NCBI GenBank assembly: GCA_903932145.1
Contig: CAIZFE010000098.1
Location: 124,001-188,000 of the forward strand
DNA: 64,000 nucleotides
Source of the DNA: an uncultured Rhodopila sp.
GTDB lineage: Bacteria; Pseudomonadota; Alphaproteobacteria; Acetobacterales; Acetobacteraceae
Reading direction: 5' to 3'
Position numbers and translations under genes: made by a program. The notes under the pieces are model-generated. The model made no database searches. It saw nothing but the letters and a program-made list of their open reading frames with translations, and was not told the DNA's origin. Shown piece after piece: positions 55,595 through 64,000 of the stretch; position 1 is the stretch's first letter, and each line of letters opens with the position of its first letter.

Positions 55595-56677
55595 TCACTC
55601 CCGGGGATTGACCATAACCTTGGCGTGCGTCTCCGGGTTCGCCAACGCGGCAAAGGCCCCGCTGACCCCGTCCAGCCCCACCGTTCCGGTCACCAACGGC
55701 GAGACATCCACCTTCCCCTCCGCAATGAATGCCAGGCTTTCGGCGAACTCGGCCGCCGTGTAGGCCAGCACGAACTGGACGTTCAGTTGCTTGACAATAC
55801 CGAAAAACGGCTCGATCCGATCCGTTTCCATGCACACGCCGACCACGACGACGCGGGCGCCGGCCGGGGCGCCCTCCAGCACCTGTTGGATCACGCTGGG
55901 GACGCCGACGCATTCGAAAATCACCGCCGGGCGCAGCTTCGGGCCGAGGCCGAACAATTGCGCGTAGCGGCTGCCGTCGAAGCCCGCGGGCGTCGCGGTT
56001 TGCCGCCATGTCTCGTAGGGGGAGACCTCGGCCGGATCGATCACGATGTCCGCGCCCATCTTCAGCGCCAGCGCCCGCCGCGCGGGGGAGTAATCGGCGG
56101 CGATGATCGGATGCACGTTCTTGATCGCCAGCCCGGCGATCACCGCCAGCCCGACCGGGCCGCAGCCGACCACCAGCGGCACGTCCTGGGGCGTTAACCG
56201 CGCGTGCTGGACGGCGTGCCAGCCGACCGCCAAAGGCTCCGTCAGCGCCGCCTTTTCGGCCGGCAATCCGTTCGGCACCGGCAACAGCAACCGATCCGCC
56301 AGCGGCATGTATTGCGCGAAGCCGCCGGCGATGTCGTTCGAGTAACCGATGCCCTGTACCGTCTCGCCGGCCAGCGTCATCGGCATCGAGCAGACCAGCG
56401 TGCCGGGGGCCAACCGAGCCGGGGTGTTCGGGCCGTAGTCGATCACCTCGCAGCAGAATTCGTGGCCGAAGACCACGTCGCGGTCGGCGTCCATCGACCA
56501 GCGGTTGCCGGCTCGCTTTGCCAGATTGACGAACTGATGCGTGTGTTTGGCGGCGTGCAGATCGGAGCCGCAAATGCCGCAGGCGAGGGTGCGGACCAGC
56601 ACCTGGCCCTGCACCGGCACCGGATCGGGCAGCGTATCGACGACGATCGAGCCTTGGCGGAAGACGGCGGCGCGCAT
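55595..56677 (-). CDS. Zinc-dependent alcohol dehydrogenase-like protein (MDR family)
   Basis: 360 residues. Catalytic zinc site: ACGICGSDLHAAKH at the N-terminus and FGHEFCCEV. The structural four-Cys zinc loop is not evident. Nucleotide site VVGCGPVGLAVIAGLAIKNV. Polyol or sugar-acid dehydrogenase is possible. It converges with the exporter operon. Confidence 0.9.
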   Translation of the reverse strand: MRAAVFRQGSIVVDTLPDPVPVQGQVLVRTLACGICGSDLHAAKHTHQFVNLAKRAGNRWSMDADRDVVFGHEFCCEVIDYGPNTPARLAPGTLVCSMPMTLAGETVQGIGYSNDIAGGFAQYMPLADRLLLPVPNGLPAEKAALTEPLAVGWHAVQHARLTPQDVPLVVGCGPVGLAVIAGLAIKNVHPIIAADYSPARRALALKMGADIVIDPAEVSPYETWRQTATPAGFDGSRYAQLFGLGPKLRPAVIFECVGVPSVIQQVLEGAPAGARVVVVGVCMETDRIEPFFGIVKQLNVQFVLAYTAAEFAESLAFIAEGKVDVSPLVTGTVGLDGVSGAFAALANPETHAKVMVNPRE

Positions 56678-56765
56678 GGTGGTTTCCTTTTTCTAAGTCA
56701 GTTCTGTCGTCAATTGTTATGGCGGGCGCGCCGGGCTCGCTATCGCGGCGCCTGTGCGCGCGATG

Positions 56766-56790
56766 GTGGCCCGGACAAGCCGGGCCATGA
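56766..56790. repeat. Interspersed palindromic repeat, copy 3
   Basis: Core GGCCCGGACAAGCCGGGCC (56768-56786), the same 25 bases as copy 2, in the intergenic space between the alcohol dehydrogenase and VOC genes. Confidence 0.85.
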
Positions 56791-56869
56791 CGATTGTGGA
56801 ATGACGGAGCCTCACGGTTCGCCCGTGTTGCCTCTTACGCCGGAGGTTTCACACCGCACGCACCCTTCA

Positions 56870-57817
56870 TCACACGCTGACATGCCCGATGAATTTCGGC
56901 GGCGGACGGTCGCCCCATTGCGAGCGTAGGCCTTCCTCCGCCGACACCAGATTGCCGCCGTTGCGGACGTTCAGGCGGTCGCTGTCGGCCCAGTGCTCGT
57001 GCACCCGGCGCCATGGATCGGCCCAGTAATCATAGACCTGACTGCCGAGTAAATGCCGGCCGATCCCCCACATATGCTCGAATTTTTCTTGCTTGACCAG
57101 GTGTTCGTGGCCGATGAACACGTCGTCGATGTCCTGCACCTCGAACGAGAAATGATTCAGCCCGGCCCGTTCGGTTTTCATGCAGAAGAACGCGTGGTGA
57201 TCGACATACTCGTCGCCGCGGTCGATGCGGCTGAACTGGCCGATGATGTTGTCCTGTTGGCCGGCATACACGTCGTCCGACCGGATCAGACCGAGCGTAT
57301 CGCGGAACCAGGCGACGGTTTCGGTGTTTTTCGGGGAGCCCATGACGGCGTGGGCGATTCGTTTCACGCTGGACGGGCCTTGGCGGAAGCGGATTACCTC
57401 ACCGGCGCGCTTCAGCGGTTCGGGGCCGGAGTTGATCGGCTGGCGCACCACCTGGATCGGCCATGCGGCTTCGATGCCGTGCACGACCTCGATCGTGTAG
57501 CCGTTGGGTTCCTGGATGCGGACGCGCTGGCCGCCGCCGGGTTCGTCGAGATGCTCGATGCCCGAGGCGCCGGGTAGTTTCGCCAGCGTGCGCAGATCGT
57601 CTTCGCTGTCGGCATACCAGGCAAAGCCGAGATAGGCCGGATCGCCGCGTTCGGTGATGTGGATGTGATGGGCCGGATCGGTGCCGCGCATATACAGCGC
57701 GTTCGGCGTCCTCGCCGCTCGGGTCATGCCGAAGGCGGTGAGAAATTCCTCCTGCTGGTCCAAATCCGGCGACCGCAACCGGCCGTAGGCGAGATCCCTG
57801 ACCTTGATAACCGCCAT
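56870..57817 (-). CDS. Two-domain VOC extradiol-dioxygenase-like protein
   Basis: 315 residues. Two VOC modules: KVRDLAYGRLRSPDLDQQEEFL and, at ~150, IAHAVMGSPKNTETVAWFRD. Metal ligands fit His in RIAHAV, His in LNHFSFEV, and Glu near the end, as in catechol 2,3-dioxygenases. It may cleave an aromatic ring. It is related in fold to the partial VOC gene at 1-359, but not its neighbour. Confidence 0.85.
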   Translation of the reverse strand: MAVIKVRDLAYGRLRSPDLDQQEEFLTAFGMTRAARTPNALYMRGTDPAHHIHITERGDPAYLGFAWYADSEDDLRTLAKLPGASGIEHLDEPGGGQRVRIQEPNGYTIEVVHGIEAAWPIQVVRQPINSGPEPLKRAGEVIRFRQGPSSVKRIAHAVMGSPKNTETVAWFRDTLGLIRSDDVYAGQQDNIIGQFSRIDRGDEYVDHHAFFCMKTERAGLNHFSFEVQDIDDVFIGHEHLVKQEKFEHMWGIGRHLLGSQVYDYWADPWRRVHEHWADSDRLNVRNGGNLVSAEEGLRSQWGDRPPPKFIGHVSV

Positions 57818-58048
57818 CGCACGCTCCTTCTTCTGCCGGTCGCGCCGGTCGCGCCGGCCGTTCAGGGGAGCGTAACCGTCTCCGCCTTGCGTGTCATCAG
57901 GGGGAGGAGACGGACTGGATAGCGGCGTTCACGCGAGCGGAGACGGCACTTTATCCTCACAAGCGGCCTCGTTATCTGGTGATCGAGCGAGTTGCGTTTC
58001 GCCCAAGGCTATGAAAGCTCCAGGTGCCGGCGCCGATAGACGGGAGCG

Positions 58049-58444
58049 TCAAATGGTCCGCTCAATCAGTGTAAGGGTACCATTCGGTTCGCTGATCGTC
58101 GCACTACTGTTTGCGTTGAACACCCCAAGGGTTGGCGAGGAAGCCTCCTTGATGAGGAAGCTGGAATATGGCGTGCTGGTGGTTGCAGCGAATGCCAACA
58201 CCCCGTACGCATTTTGTCCGAAATCTGTGAGTTTGACGGTTACTGAGCCGAGATCTGTGTAAGTGACTTTGCCAGCGCCTGCGCCGGAGCCTTGTGATCC
58301 GATCGAACCGGGATTGTTGACCCCATACACGTCAAACGTAACGCTCGTAACCGCCTTGCCAGCACCCGCGCCTGAACTTTGGGATCCTGTTTGGGCGCTT
58401 GTCTCGAAAACGCCACCGAGCAAAATGATGTCACTGGTCGTCAT
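58049..58444 (-). CDS. Small beta-rich repeat-containing hypothetical protein
   Basis: 131 residues; GGAGGG lies seven bases upstream of the ATG. Two Gly/Ser/Ala-rich segments (TGSQSSGAGAGKAVTSVTFD and IGSQGSGAGAGKVTYTDLGS) precede beta-strand-like stretches. No signal peptide is seen. No family recognised; a cytoplasmic or type I-exported structural role is possible. Confidence 0.55.
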   Translation of the reverse strand: MTTSDIILLGGVFETSAQTGSQSSGAGAGKAVTSVTFDVYGVNNPGSIGSQGSGAGAGKVTYTDLGSVTVKLTDFGQNAYGVLAFAATTSTPYSSFLIKEASSPTLGVFNANSSATISEPNGTLTLIERTI

Positions 58445-58829
58445 GGTTTCCCTCCGTGCATTAGTTAATATTCAGCATTGCTTGTGCTGGTCTGTCAACG
58501 CGGGATTTTGTGGTGTCGGCCCCTTGCATAGTTTGGGGTATCGTCAGTCAATATTTGGTGATAGCGCGCTAGTTGTTGCTTGTTAACAATTATAGGGGCG
58601 AGTGCAGCACGGTTGAGTCGGCGGGCCAGTAGCAGGCCTTGAAGGGGGCCGGTATCCAGTCGGGTCCGTGGGCGCGATACGTGACCTAGGGGAGGGCCGC
58701 CATTATCCCGCCATTGGATGGATGGGTGCCGCGCTTGCATGTCGTCCGGCAATCGCCGCGATCGCGGTCTCTTTCTCGCTGTCCGATTTGGACTCTCGAT
58801 TATTAGGATATCAGACTGATCCGGGCAGG
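58445..58829. other. Intergenic, no gene seen
   Basis: 385 bp upstream of the 131-residue gene. An open frame continues from the XRE remnant to 58495 but lacks a protein-like pattern after the DELLPDG motif. It probably contains the promoter of the 58.4-kb gene. Confidence 0.5.
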
Positions 58830-59062
58830 ACCCGTCGGGCAACAACTCATCAACGCTCAATCCCAACTGCCGGGCGAGCCGCCGACAGATTGACACCGAT
58901 CCCTCGCGCCGGCCCTTCCACATCGTCGCCGGACAGCGTTTGCAGCGTCCCGGCCGCGACAGCCCGCATCGCGGCCTTGGCGTCGGCCGCGTCGATCAGG
59001 TCTTGGTAGTCCTCGGCGGTCAGCGTCGCGCGGCGAGGCGTGGCGGGGGTGTTAGAAGGCAT
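58830..59062 (-). pseudogene. XRE-type antitoxin remnant with deleted HTH
   Basis: The N-terminal part is intact in one frame (LTAEDYQDLIDAADAKAAMR, then TLQTLSGDDVE). After a frameshift the C-terminal part continues as KGRREGSVSICRRLARQLGL then SVDELLPDG. The usual RVWREHRGLTQAALAxxAGIS-type helix-turn-helix, about 30 residues, is missing between the two. This matches an internal deletion with loss of frame. The start overlaps the stop of the MNT-like gene. Confidence 0.72.
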
Positions 59063-59348
59063 AGATCGCGTCGGCGGTCGCGGCTGGCGCGATGGTGGGT
59101 TTCAGTGCCTCGCGATCGATGCCATCGACCGGCCCGCCGAACAGCGCCGCGATGTATGCCTTGAGGCCGGCGTAACCCCGGACGCCGATATGCGCGTCGG
59201 GATCGATTTCTATCATGATGTCGGTATCGCTGCCGGGGTGCTCGTCGCCGCGTGCGCGCGCGCCGAACAGCGCCGCCCGGGCCACGCCGCGCGACCGGAG
59301 TGCGGCTTCGTTCTCTCGCAATCGGGCGATGATGTCCTGGCGATCCAT
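59052..59348 (-). CDS. MNT-like nucleotidyltransferase with altered motif
   Basis: 98 residues from ATG 59348. LFGARARGDEHPGSDTDIMI matches the GS-x10-DxD motif except that Gly-Ala replaces Gly-Ser (Asp-Thr-Asp is kept). The Ser-to-Ala change may reduce activity. It is followed by the XRE remnant; no HEPN gene is present. Confidence 0.75.
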   Translation of the reverse strand: MDRQDIIARLRENEAALRSRGVARAALFGARARGDEHPGSDTDIMIEIDPDAHIGVRGYAGLKAYIAALFGGPVDGIDREALKPTIAPAATADAIYAF

Positions 59349-59355
59349 GGCCGTC

Positions 59356-59862
59356 TTATAGCACAACAATGCGGCCGACGGAGCCGTCAAAAGAGAGAGG
59401 GCGGTGCCCATGCCCGAGCCCCGGGGCGTTGCCGATCATGGCTCGTCGGACGGGGTTGTCGGTGGCCCAATCGAGGCTGTTGACGAAGCTGGAGAGCGCG
59501 AGGTGCCACACTTCGAGTTGGCCGCCGAGGGCTAGCAAACCGAGCGTGGCTGAGTTGGCGCCCGGGAGGAGGACGACGGCGATGAGGGTGCTGCGACGCT
59601 CTATGCGCTCGGCCCGGGCGCCGAGAAAGACGCCGAACAAGCCCATCGGCACCAGGCGGAGCATGGTCATCATCGCGACCAGGAACGCGGAGTTGGTGCG
59701 CTGATAGACGAACACGCCGATGGCCACGGTTTCCAGCCCGCGGACGCTGAAGACCACGAGACCGACGGACCATAGGTGCCAGAAGTCGGCGAACTCCGGG
59801 CGCAATAGCCGGCGCAATGGCGATGGCGCGCGGGCTTGCGTCGTGCCCTGCACGGTGTTCAC
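59356..59862 (-). pseudogene. Truncated MFS transporter
   Basis: About 168 residues, equal to the first four or five membrane segments of an MFS protein (VGLVVFSVRGLETVAIGVFV, MMTMLRLVPMGLFGVFLGA). The family DNPVRRAMIG motif is present but the remaining seven or so segments are missing and the frame ends in SFDGSVGRIVVL. The MNT-like gene begins within its tail. Confidence 0.7.
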
Positions 59863-60133
59863 GGATGGTTTCCTCCCTAGCGGGGGGAGTGCAGCACGGT
59901 TGGGGGGGTGGGCGAACGGGAAGGTAATGATGTTGCGCGGCCGCTTTTATCCGTCACAAGATGGCGGAAGCTTGTCGGGAGCGGGATCGGAGGTTCCGGA
60001 TACACAGCACCCTGGTTCTGACACTTGCCGACCAGGCGCGCTTTTACTGCCATCGACCGCGAGCAGACCTAGACATACGTCCGGCGAAGGGATACTGGGG
60101 CCCGAGTTTCATGGCGCAACGAGGTGAGTCTAA

Positions 60134-61117
60134 ATGCAGGAGGTTACCAAGTTCAACCTCAAGGGATTGCTAGGCGAGCTTCTAAGCGTCCAACCGGCCA
60201 TTTTTGAGGTCTATCTGTTCGGTTCGCGAGCCTACCGAACCGGGAGCCTCCGATCCGACTGTGATCTGCTCGTTCGGGGAGATAGTGAAAGCCACGTCCG
60301 CTCAAGTGAGTTGCGTAACTTTGCCATGACGCAGTGCCCAGCTTTGGATTTCTTCATAGCCGAAGGCGGCCGGGCCACCAGCTGTATGAACGACAGCTTT
60401 GTGAGGGCAGCCTCGTTTGAGGAGTTAGTCGATAAGCTGGATGCTGTCCTGTTGTGGTCAAAATCCGAGGGGTTTGCTGACTTCGAATTCGACTTTGAAT
60501 CCAAGTGGGTGTTCAGCACCAGCATCAATGTCGTTCACGCTGCCACGGTTTTGCCCAGCGGACATATTGCAGAATTAAGCTGGCAAACATTGATTAAGCG
60601 AGCCGAGCAGGGCGGATTGCCCGCTCGGCCGTTTATCGGGGAAACAATCGACAAAGCGACCGCACAAATCTCAGACGTTCTGCAACGGGTTTTGATGCGA
60701 CCTTCCGACCTAGGTCAACGCGGGCAGGCCAAACGGGGTTGGACCGTCAATTTGGCAGATGAGTATGACTGCCAGAATCTATTCTTCACAGTAGTGAAGC
60801 CCTGGCTGCCGCAGCTAGAGAGAGAAGAGGTTGAGTTGATATACGACGATCAGAAAAAGATCTCTGATTTTAGTTTGTTTGAAGGAAAGCTCGTCATCGA
60901 ATTGAAGCACGTCGATAGCGACCAAAAGAAAAGGGAGGTGATAAAGACGCTTGATGGGCTAAGTCGATTCTATTCACGAAACGCAAATGTTGTTTGTCTA
61001 TTGGTGGTGATATTCGTAGCAAATTCTGTGTCACTAGACGATAGCAAGTGGGAGGCAGACTACACCTTCTTCACGAAGGTGCCCAGGATCATAACAAAGG
61101 TTCTGCGCTTGCCCTAG
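60134..61117 (+). CDS. Nucleotidyltransferase fused to a PD-(D/E)xK-like nuclease domain
   Basis: 327 residues; ATG 60134 with GAGGTGA ten bases upstream. The N-terminus has a complete GS-x10-DxD motif (LFGSRAYRTGSLRSDCDLLV). The C-terminal ~90 residues contain KKISDFSLFEGKLVIELKHV, a good fit to the D-x(~10)-E-x-K of PD-(D/E)xK nucleases, followed by a helical segment with TLDGLSRFYSRNANVVCLLV. No family I can name with this order. It could be a defence or toxin protein; composition is more AT-rich than the core genome. Confidence 0.72.
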   Translation: MQEVTKFNLKGLLGELLSVQPAIFEVYLFGSRAYRTGSLRSDCDLLVRGDSESHVRSSELRNFAMTQCPALDFFIAEGGRATSCMNDSFVRAASFEELVDKLDAVLLWSKSEGFADFEFDFESKWVFSTSINVVHAATVLPSGHIAELSWQTLIKRAEQGGLPARPFIGETIDKATAQISDVLQRVLMRPSDLGQRGQAKRGWTVNLADEYDCQNLFFTVVKPWLPQLEREEVELIYDDQKKISDFSLFEGKLVIELKHVDSDQKKREVIKTLDGLSRFYSRNANVVCLLVVIFVANSVSLDDSKWEADYTFFTKVPRIITKVLRLP

Positions 61118-61166
61118 ACTGGGATTTGCTAGGGCAGCCGGGTTCGGAAAGGGCTATCTTACCGTC

Positions 61167-61376
61167 ATGGACACGATGAACCTCGCCACTGGTCGAACTC
61201 CGCCCGCCGAGACAGGCGCGGACCGAAGGCGTCGGCACCCCCAGGAAGCTGAGGGCATTTTCCATGCACGCGCGTCGGACGCCGCCGGACGCATCGTGTC
61301 TTCTGAAGCGGTCGATGGCTGGATCGATAGCCTCGATGCAGATCAAGAGTTGCCGGCGCCCCGTCCCGGCCAATGA
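61167..61376 (+). CDS. Antitoxin-like small ORF (RHH/ParD-type pattern)
   Basis: 69 residues. The tail GRIVSSEAVDGWIDSLDADQ followed by ELPAPRPGQ resembles the C-termini of CopG/ParD-like antitoxins (for example GIPHEKVREWLLSWGTDKELPPP-type, split here). The stop overlaps an ATG (ATGA at 61373), where a toxin would begin, but only about 33 codons follow before a stop. Possibly a decayed TA operon. The call is weak. Confidence 0.35.
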   Translation: MDTMNLATGRTPPAETGADRRRRHPQEAEGIFHARASDAAGRIVSSEAVDGWIDSLDADQELPAPRPGQ

Positions 61377-61521
61377 CGGCATGCCCGGCCACCTGTGTTG
61401 TCACCGGACGGCCGGGTTGGTCGCGGGGTCTGGTCCCGAGATACCGACACTGGGGCGTAGCTAATCGGTCCAACTGAGCCGGGTCTTATCTGAGTTATTG
61501 GCGGAGCAAGGTCCCTGCTCG

Positions 61522-62364
61522 TTACCCGGAACTGTCAGTCGTGTGGGCCGGTCGATGGCGGATCTCCGTCAAGTACAAGGCTTCCATGATCGACACGATA
61601 AAGTTCCGAAACACATTCGTGAAATTGTCAGTCACCACGAACAACTGACCGTCCTGTGGCTGGCAGCTTTCGATGACGTCGGCTAAAAACATTTTTGCCA
61701 AATCAGTGTCTTTGGTCAGCCGGCTCATCAGACCGTCCATGCTTGTTTGGAATTTTCCCAGCCACTTTTCTGTGACCCTGCCGCCCCCATGGACGTACAG
61801 GTGTCGAAAATCCAAGAAAAATTTCCATACCTCCTCGGCGTCTTTGAAATTTTGGATCAGGGTCCTCTTGGCAAGGACGTTACGGAATTGATCAAACGTT
61901 CCGTCCTTCTTCAGCTTGGCCAGTATTTGTGACATTACGGCTTTTTCGGGAAAATCTTTACCAGAGCTGACTGCGTCTTTGATTGCAGCCTCAAATATCG
62001 CGAACAGGAACAAAAATTCGCTGGCATTGATAAACGTGATGAGGGAGTTCGTCGCAGAAATCTGTTGCGCTTTTATCGGCTCGATGAGCGCGTTCCGGTC
62101 AAGGCCGCGCGCCTCATTGGTTTGGGGCGTTCGGAAGTCGACGCCAATCCCAATGTAATCGACCCTCAAGCGCTCGTGGTCACTGGCTGCAAAGCTCGAC
62201 GTGCCGCAGATTAGTTCGAATATTTCGGCTTCGGGAGTTTCGTTTATGATTTCATATGTTACGAGGCTCGTGGCAACCAGCATCGAGTAATTTCGATAGA
62301 AGGTATCGTAATAGGGGACCCGTCCAATTTCGGGTTTGAGCATCGAAATCGTCATGTTTTGCAT
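61522..62364 (-). CDS. HEPN-like protein
   Basis: 280 residues. ASEFLFLFAIFEAAIKDAVS and FFLDFRHLYVHGGGRVTEKW are the two HEPN helices, with an R-x4-H motif (RHLYVH) typical of HEPN ribonucleases. Moderately AT-rich. It lies 156 bp downstream of a DNA methyltransferase on the same strand, in a defence-like cluster with SIR2. RNase activity is inferred. Confidence 0.6.
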   Translation of the reverse strand: MQNMTISMLKPEIGRVPYYDTFYRNYSMLVATSLVTYEIINETPEAEIFELICGTSSFAASDHERLRVDYIGIGVDFRTPQTNEARGLDRNALIEPIKAQQISATNSLITFINASEFLFLFAIFEAAIKDAVSSGKDFPEKAVMSQILAKLKKDGTFDQFRNVLAKRTLIQNFKDAEEVWKFFLDFRHLYVHGGGRVTEKWLGKFQTSMDGLMSRLTKDTDLAKMFLADVIESCQPQDGQLFVVTDNFTNVFRNFIVSIMEALYLTEIRHRPAHTTDSSG

Positions 62365-62520
62365 CGGAAAGACTCCAACTGAGGCGAGGGATTTGGAATA
62401 GGCCGTTCGCCATCTGATTCATCGCGTAGCGTTTGCAGTGCGCCCCAAACGTGACCGCCCGCCTGGTAGTTGCGCGATCACAGTGCAACGCCTTTGAAGG
62501 GCTTCTTTGGAGGAACATGC

Positions 62521-63651
62521 TCATCCTTTTTTTAGGACGAGAATTAGCTCGCGTTTGGTTGCTGATCCTGTATTCCGGGAACGTCTGACGTCCGGGATCT
62601 CGTCCTGAATGACTTGCTCGACGCGCAAGGTGGGGTATTCCTCGACGAGGGTAGCAAAAATCCGCTCAGCAGGATGCGACTTAATGCGCTTACGGAGTAC
62701 CGTTTCTCCAACGATCAGTACACAATGTCCTCCTTGACGCAGGTACTTTAACGCGTTGCGAGCGAATGCAGCCGTAATGGCGTCGGATTGACCTTGCTTC
62801 TCCGTTGGCTCCGGCGAATAATTAGCCGTTCTTCGGTCCAAGAACCACATACGTAGCCTATTATCCCTGACATAATCGAGTGCATTCATGTATGGAGGAC
62901 TGGTTACGATCGCATCTACTTCGTAGTCGAGCCGTAGGTCAGCGACTCCCACTTGCCCCACTTTTAGCACCCCTGTACGATCTACGGAACGACCGTCTTT
63001 GTAAGCGCGCCGCAGCTTTGCCGCGAGCCTGGGCGCGAGTGCGCGCTCTGTATACATCTCCGGATAATCAGTTCGGGGGAATTTTCGATCGCGGAGATAG
63101 GGCACAAGGTGGCTGCTCGGATATGACAAGAACCCTGGCCGCTGGTGGTGGAGAATGCTCAACAGGCAGGCGAGCAGAAACTGATCATCCTTTTCGAGGC
63201 ACTCGTCTGCGAATTGCAAAGCGTTTTGAAGGGTTTCTGGATGGAAGAATTTTCGGACCCAATCTGGAACATCTTCATCTGCATATCGCGGACGCTCACG
63301 CGCGGCGACGAGTCTTTGCGTCAGTCGATGGGCCGCAGCTTCCAAGGATACTGGAGCTTCCAACTTCGCCCGCGTCAGTGCGACAGCATAAGGATTGGTG
63401 TCAAACGCCAATACGCGTCGCCCCAGAAGCAAAGCTTCGAGTGGGATTGTACCAGATCCGGAGAAGCAATCCAGCACGATATCACCTGGAGCCGTGAAAC
63501 GCTGGAGTAGTTGGCGTGCGATCACGGGCTTCAGCTTGCCAATGTACGGCGCAAGCTGGTGTAACCGAGCGTCCGCGTCCAATGCAGGCTGCTTCCATTC
63601 GTGCGGCGCTGCCTCCGCCGTGGCGGCGAGTTGTCCGATCATTGTCACCAC
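62521..63651 (-). CDS. DNA methyltransferase (SPPY-type)
   Basis: 376 residues from GTG 63651 (or ATG 63642). SAM motif DIVLDCFSGSGTIPLEALLL and motif IV TSPPYMNALDYVRDN. A C-terminal VLIVGETVLRKRIKSH follows. The Ser-Pro-Pro-Tyr suggests an N4-cytosine or N6-adenine amino-MTase. The start overlaps the stop of the SIR2-like gene upstream by seven bases. No restriction enzyme is recognised nearby. Confidence 0.88.
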   Translation of the reverse strand: MVTMIGQLAATAEAAPHEWKQPALDADARLHQLAPYIGKLKPVIARQLLQRFTAPGDIVLDCFSGSGTIPLEALLLGRRVLAFDTNPYAVALTRAKLEAPVSLEAAAHRLTQRLVAARERPRYADEDVPDWVRKFFHPETLQNALQFADECLEKDDQFLLACLLSILHHQRPGFLSYPSSHLVPYLRDRKFPRTDYPEMYTERALAPRLAAKLRRAYKDGRSVDRTGVLKVGQVGVADLRLDYEVDAIVTSPPYMNALDYVRDNRLRMWFLDRRTANYSPEPTEKQGQSDAITAAFARNALKYLRQGGHCVLIVGETVLRKRIKSHPAERIFATLVEEYPTLRVEQVIQDEIPDVRRSRNTGSATKRELILVLKKG

Positions 63652-64000
63652 GCCGCCGTCGCGGCGATCTCCTGGCGTGCGGCCTCGACCTTGGGCACAA
63701 GAGCAGCAACTGAGTCGGCGAGCGACTGATGGTTATTTGCTGGATCGTACAACAGCGCCTTAAGATTCATTGTCTCCTCCAGGACCCGCAAGGTACCTGC
63801 CCGAGCCGAGTTCTCAGGCATCACCATGTAGTGCGGGCGCGCACCCTCGAAGCGGTATGCGTGATCTTCGAGCAACAACTGCATATCCGGGTCCCGCATT
63901 GACGCGCCAAGAAACACGAATGTGTGAGTTACGAACAAACCTCGGAGCAGCTGATAGAAATGGCCGTAATCCCGTCGAGCCAATGCGTACTGACTACGGG
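63645..64000 (-). CDS. SIR2-like protein, C-terminus only (N-terminus beyond window)
   Basis: The minus-strand frame is open to the window edge. The visible ~118 residues read RSQYALARRDYGHFYQLL, then GLFVTHTFVFLGASMRDPDM, the conserved C-terminal half of prokaryotic SIR2-fold defence proteins (FxGxSxxDPD). These cleave NAD in several antiphage systems. It ends inside the methyltransferase start. Confidence 0.8.
   Translation of the reverse strand, partial: RSQYALARRDYGHFYQLLRGLFVTHTFVFLGASMRDPDMQLLLEDHAYRFEGARPHYMVMPENSARAGTLRVLEETMNLKALLYDPANNHQSLADSVAALVPKVEAARQEIAATAAW

Overview
The DNA is GC-rich, with alphaproteobacterial gene families (metX-metW, chorismate mutase-hisC-tyrA, EttA, ClpS, queC, gnd-gntK). 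The overall gene content fits an Acetobacteraceae-like alphaproteobacterium. That placement is inferred from gene families and codon and base composition, not from a marker phylogeny.

Layout. 1-8.1 kb is mostly core metabolism: a partial VOC protein, an aromatic/histidine-type amino acid operon on the minus strand (chorismate mutase, hisC, tyrA), then metX-metW, a TonB-like protein and an HpcH/HpaI aldolase on the plus strand. 8.1-11.7 kb holds a divergent HTH/nucleotidyltransferase-like pair, and a STAND-type NTPase ending in five nearly identical 40-residue TPR units. 11.8-16.1 kb is housekeeping (Rap1a-like secreted protein, queC, moeB, DsrE, SH3 protein, receiver protein). 16.2-17.5 kb holds a DUF6065-like gene and a 53-residue ORF made largely of an exact 18-residue tandem repeat, whose DNA copies differ only synonymously. 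17.9-28.7 kb has a YeiH transporter, a SARP-type regulator translationally coupled to a periplasmic binding protein, a frameshifted LRR plus vanadium-haloperoxidase gene, and small catabolic genes.

28.9-34.3 kb is accessory: orphan membrane and secreted proteins, a resolvase remnant beside clpS, and an MNT/HEPN module whose HEPN gene is broken. 34.5-38.8 kb is an MFS transporter, ettA and a PhyH-type dioxygenase. 38.8-47.4 kb is a restriction island: four copies of a ~208-bp cassette (a fifth lies at 556-764), interleaved with a higBA remnant and a duplicated fragment of the 5' end of mod, followed by intact type III mod and res genes and a tRNA-Ile(CAU). 47.7-57.8 kb returns to metabolism and transport (gnd-gntK-SDR operon, HlyD/RbbA/YhhJ-type exporter, alcohol dehydrogenase, extradiol-dioxygenase-like VOC protein). 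58.0-64.0 kb is a second accessory region with degraded toxin-antitoxin genes, a nucleotidyltransferase fused to a nuclease-like domain, a HEPN-like protein, a DNA methyltransferase and the C-terminus of a SIR2-like protein.

The strongest candidate for something undescribed is the ~208-bp cassette. Each copy has an AT-rich leader, a GC hairpin, a perfect Shine-Dalgarno, a 26-codon ORF for a hydrophobic peptide with a lysine/arginine-rich tail, and a second long hairpin. The peptide core is conserved while residues 2-5 vary freely. This resembles the layout of type I toxins, but the function is inferred. Second is the synonymously diverged 18-residue repeat peptide at 17332-17493.
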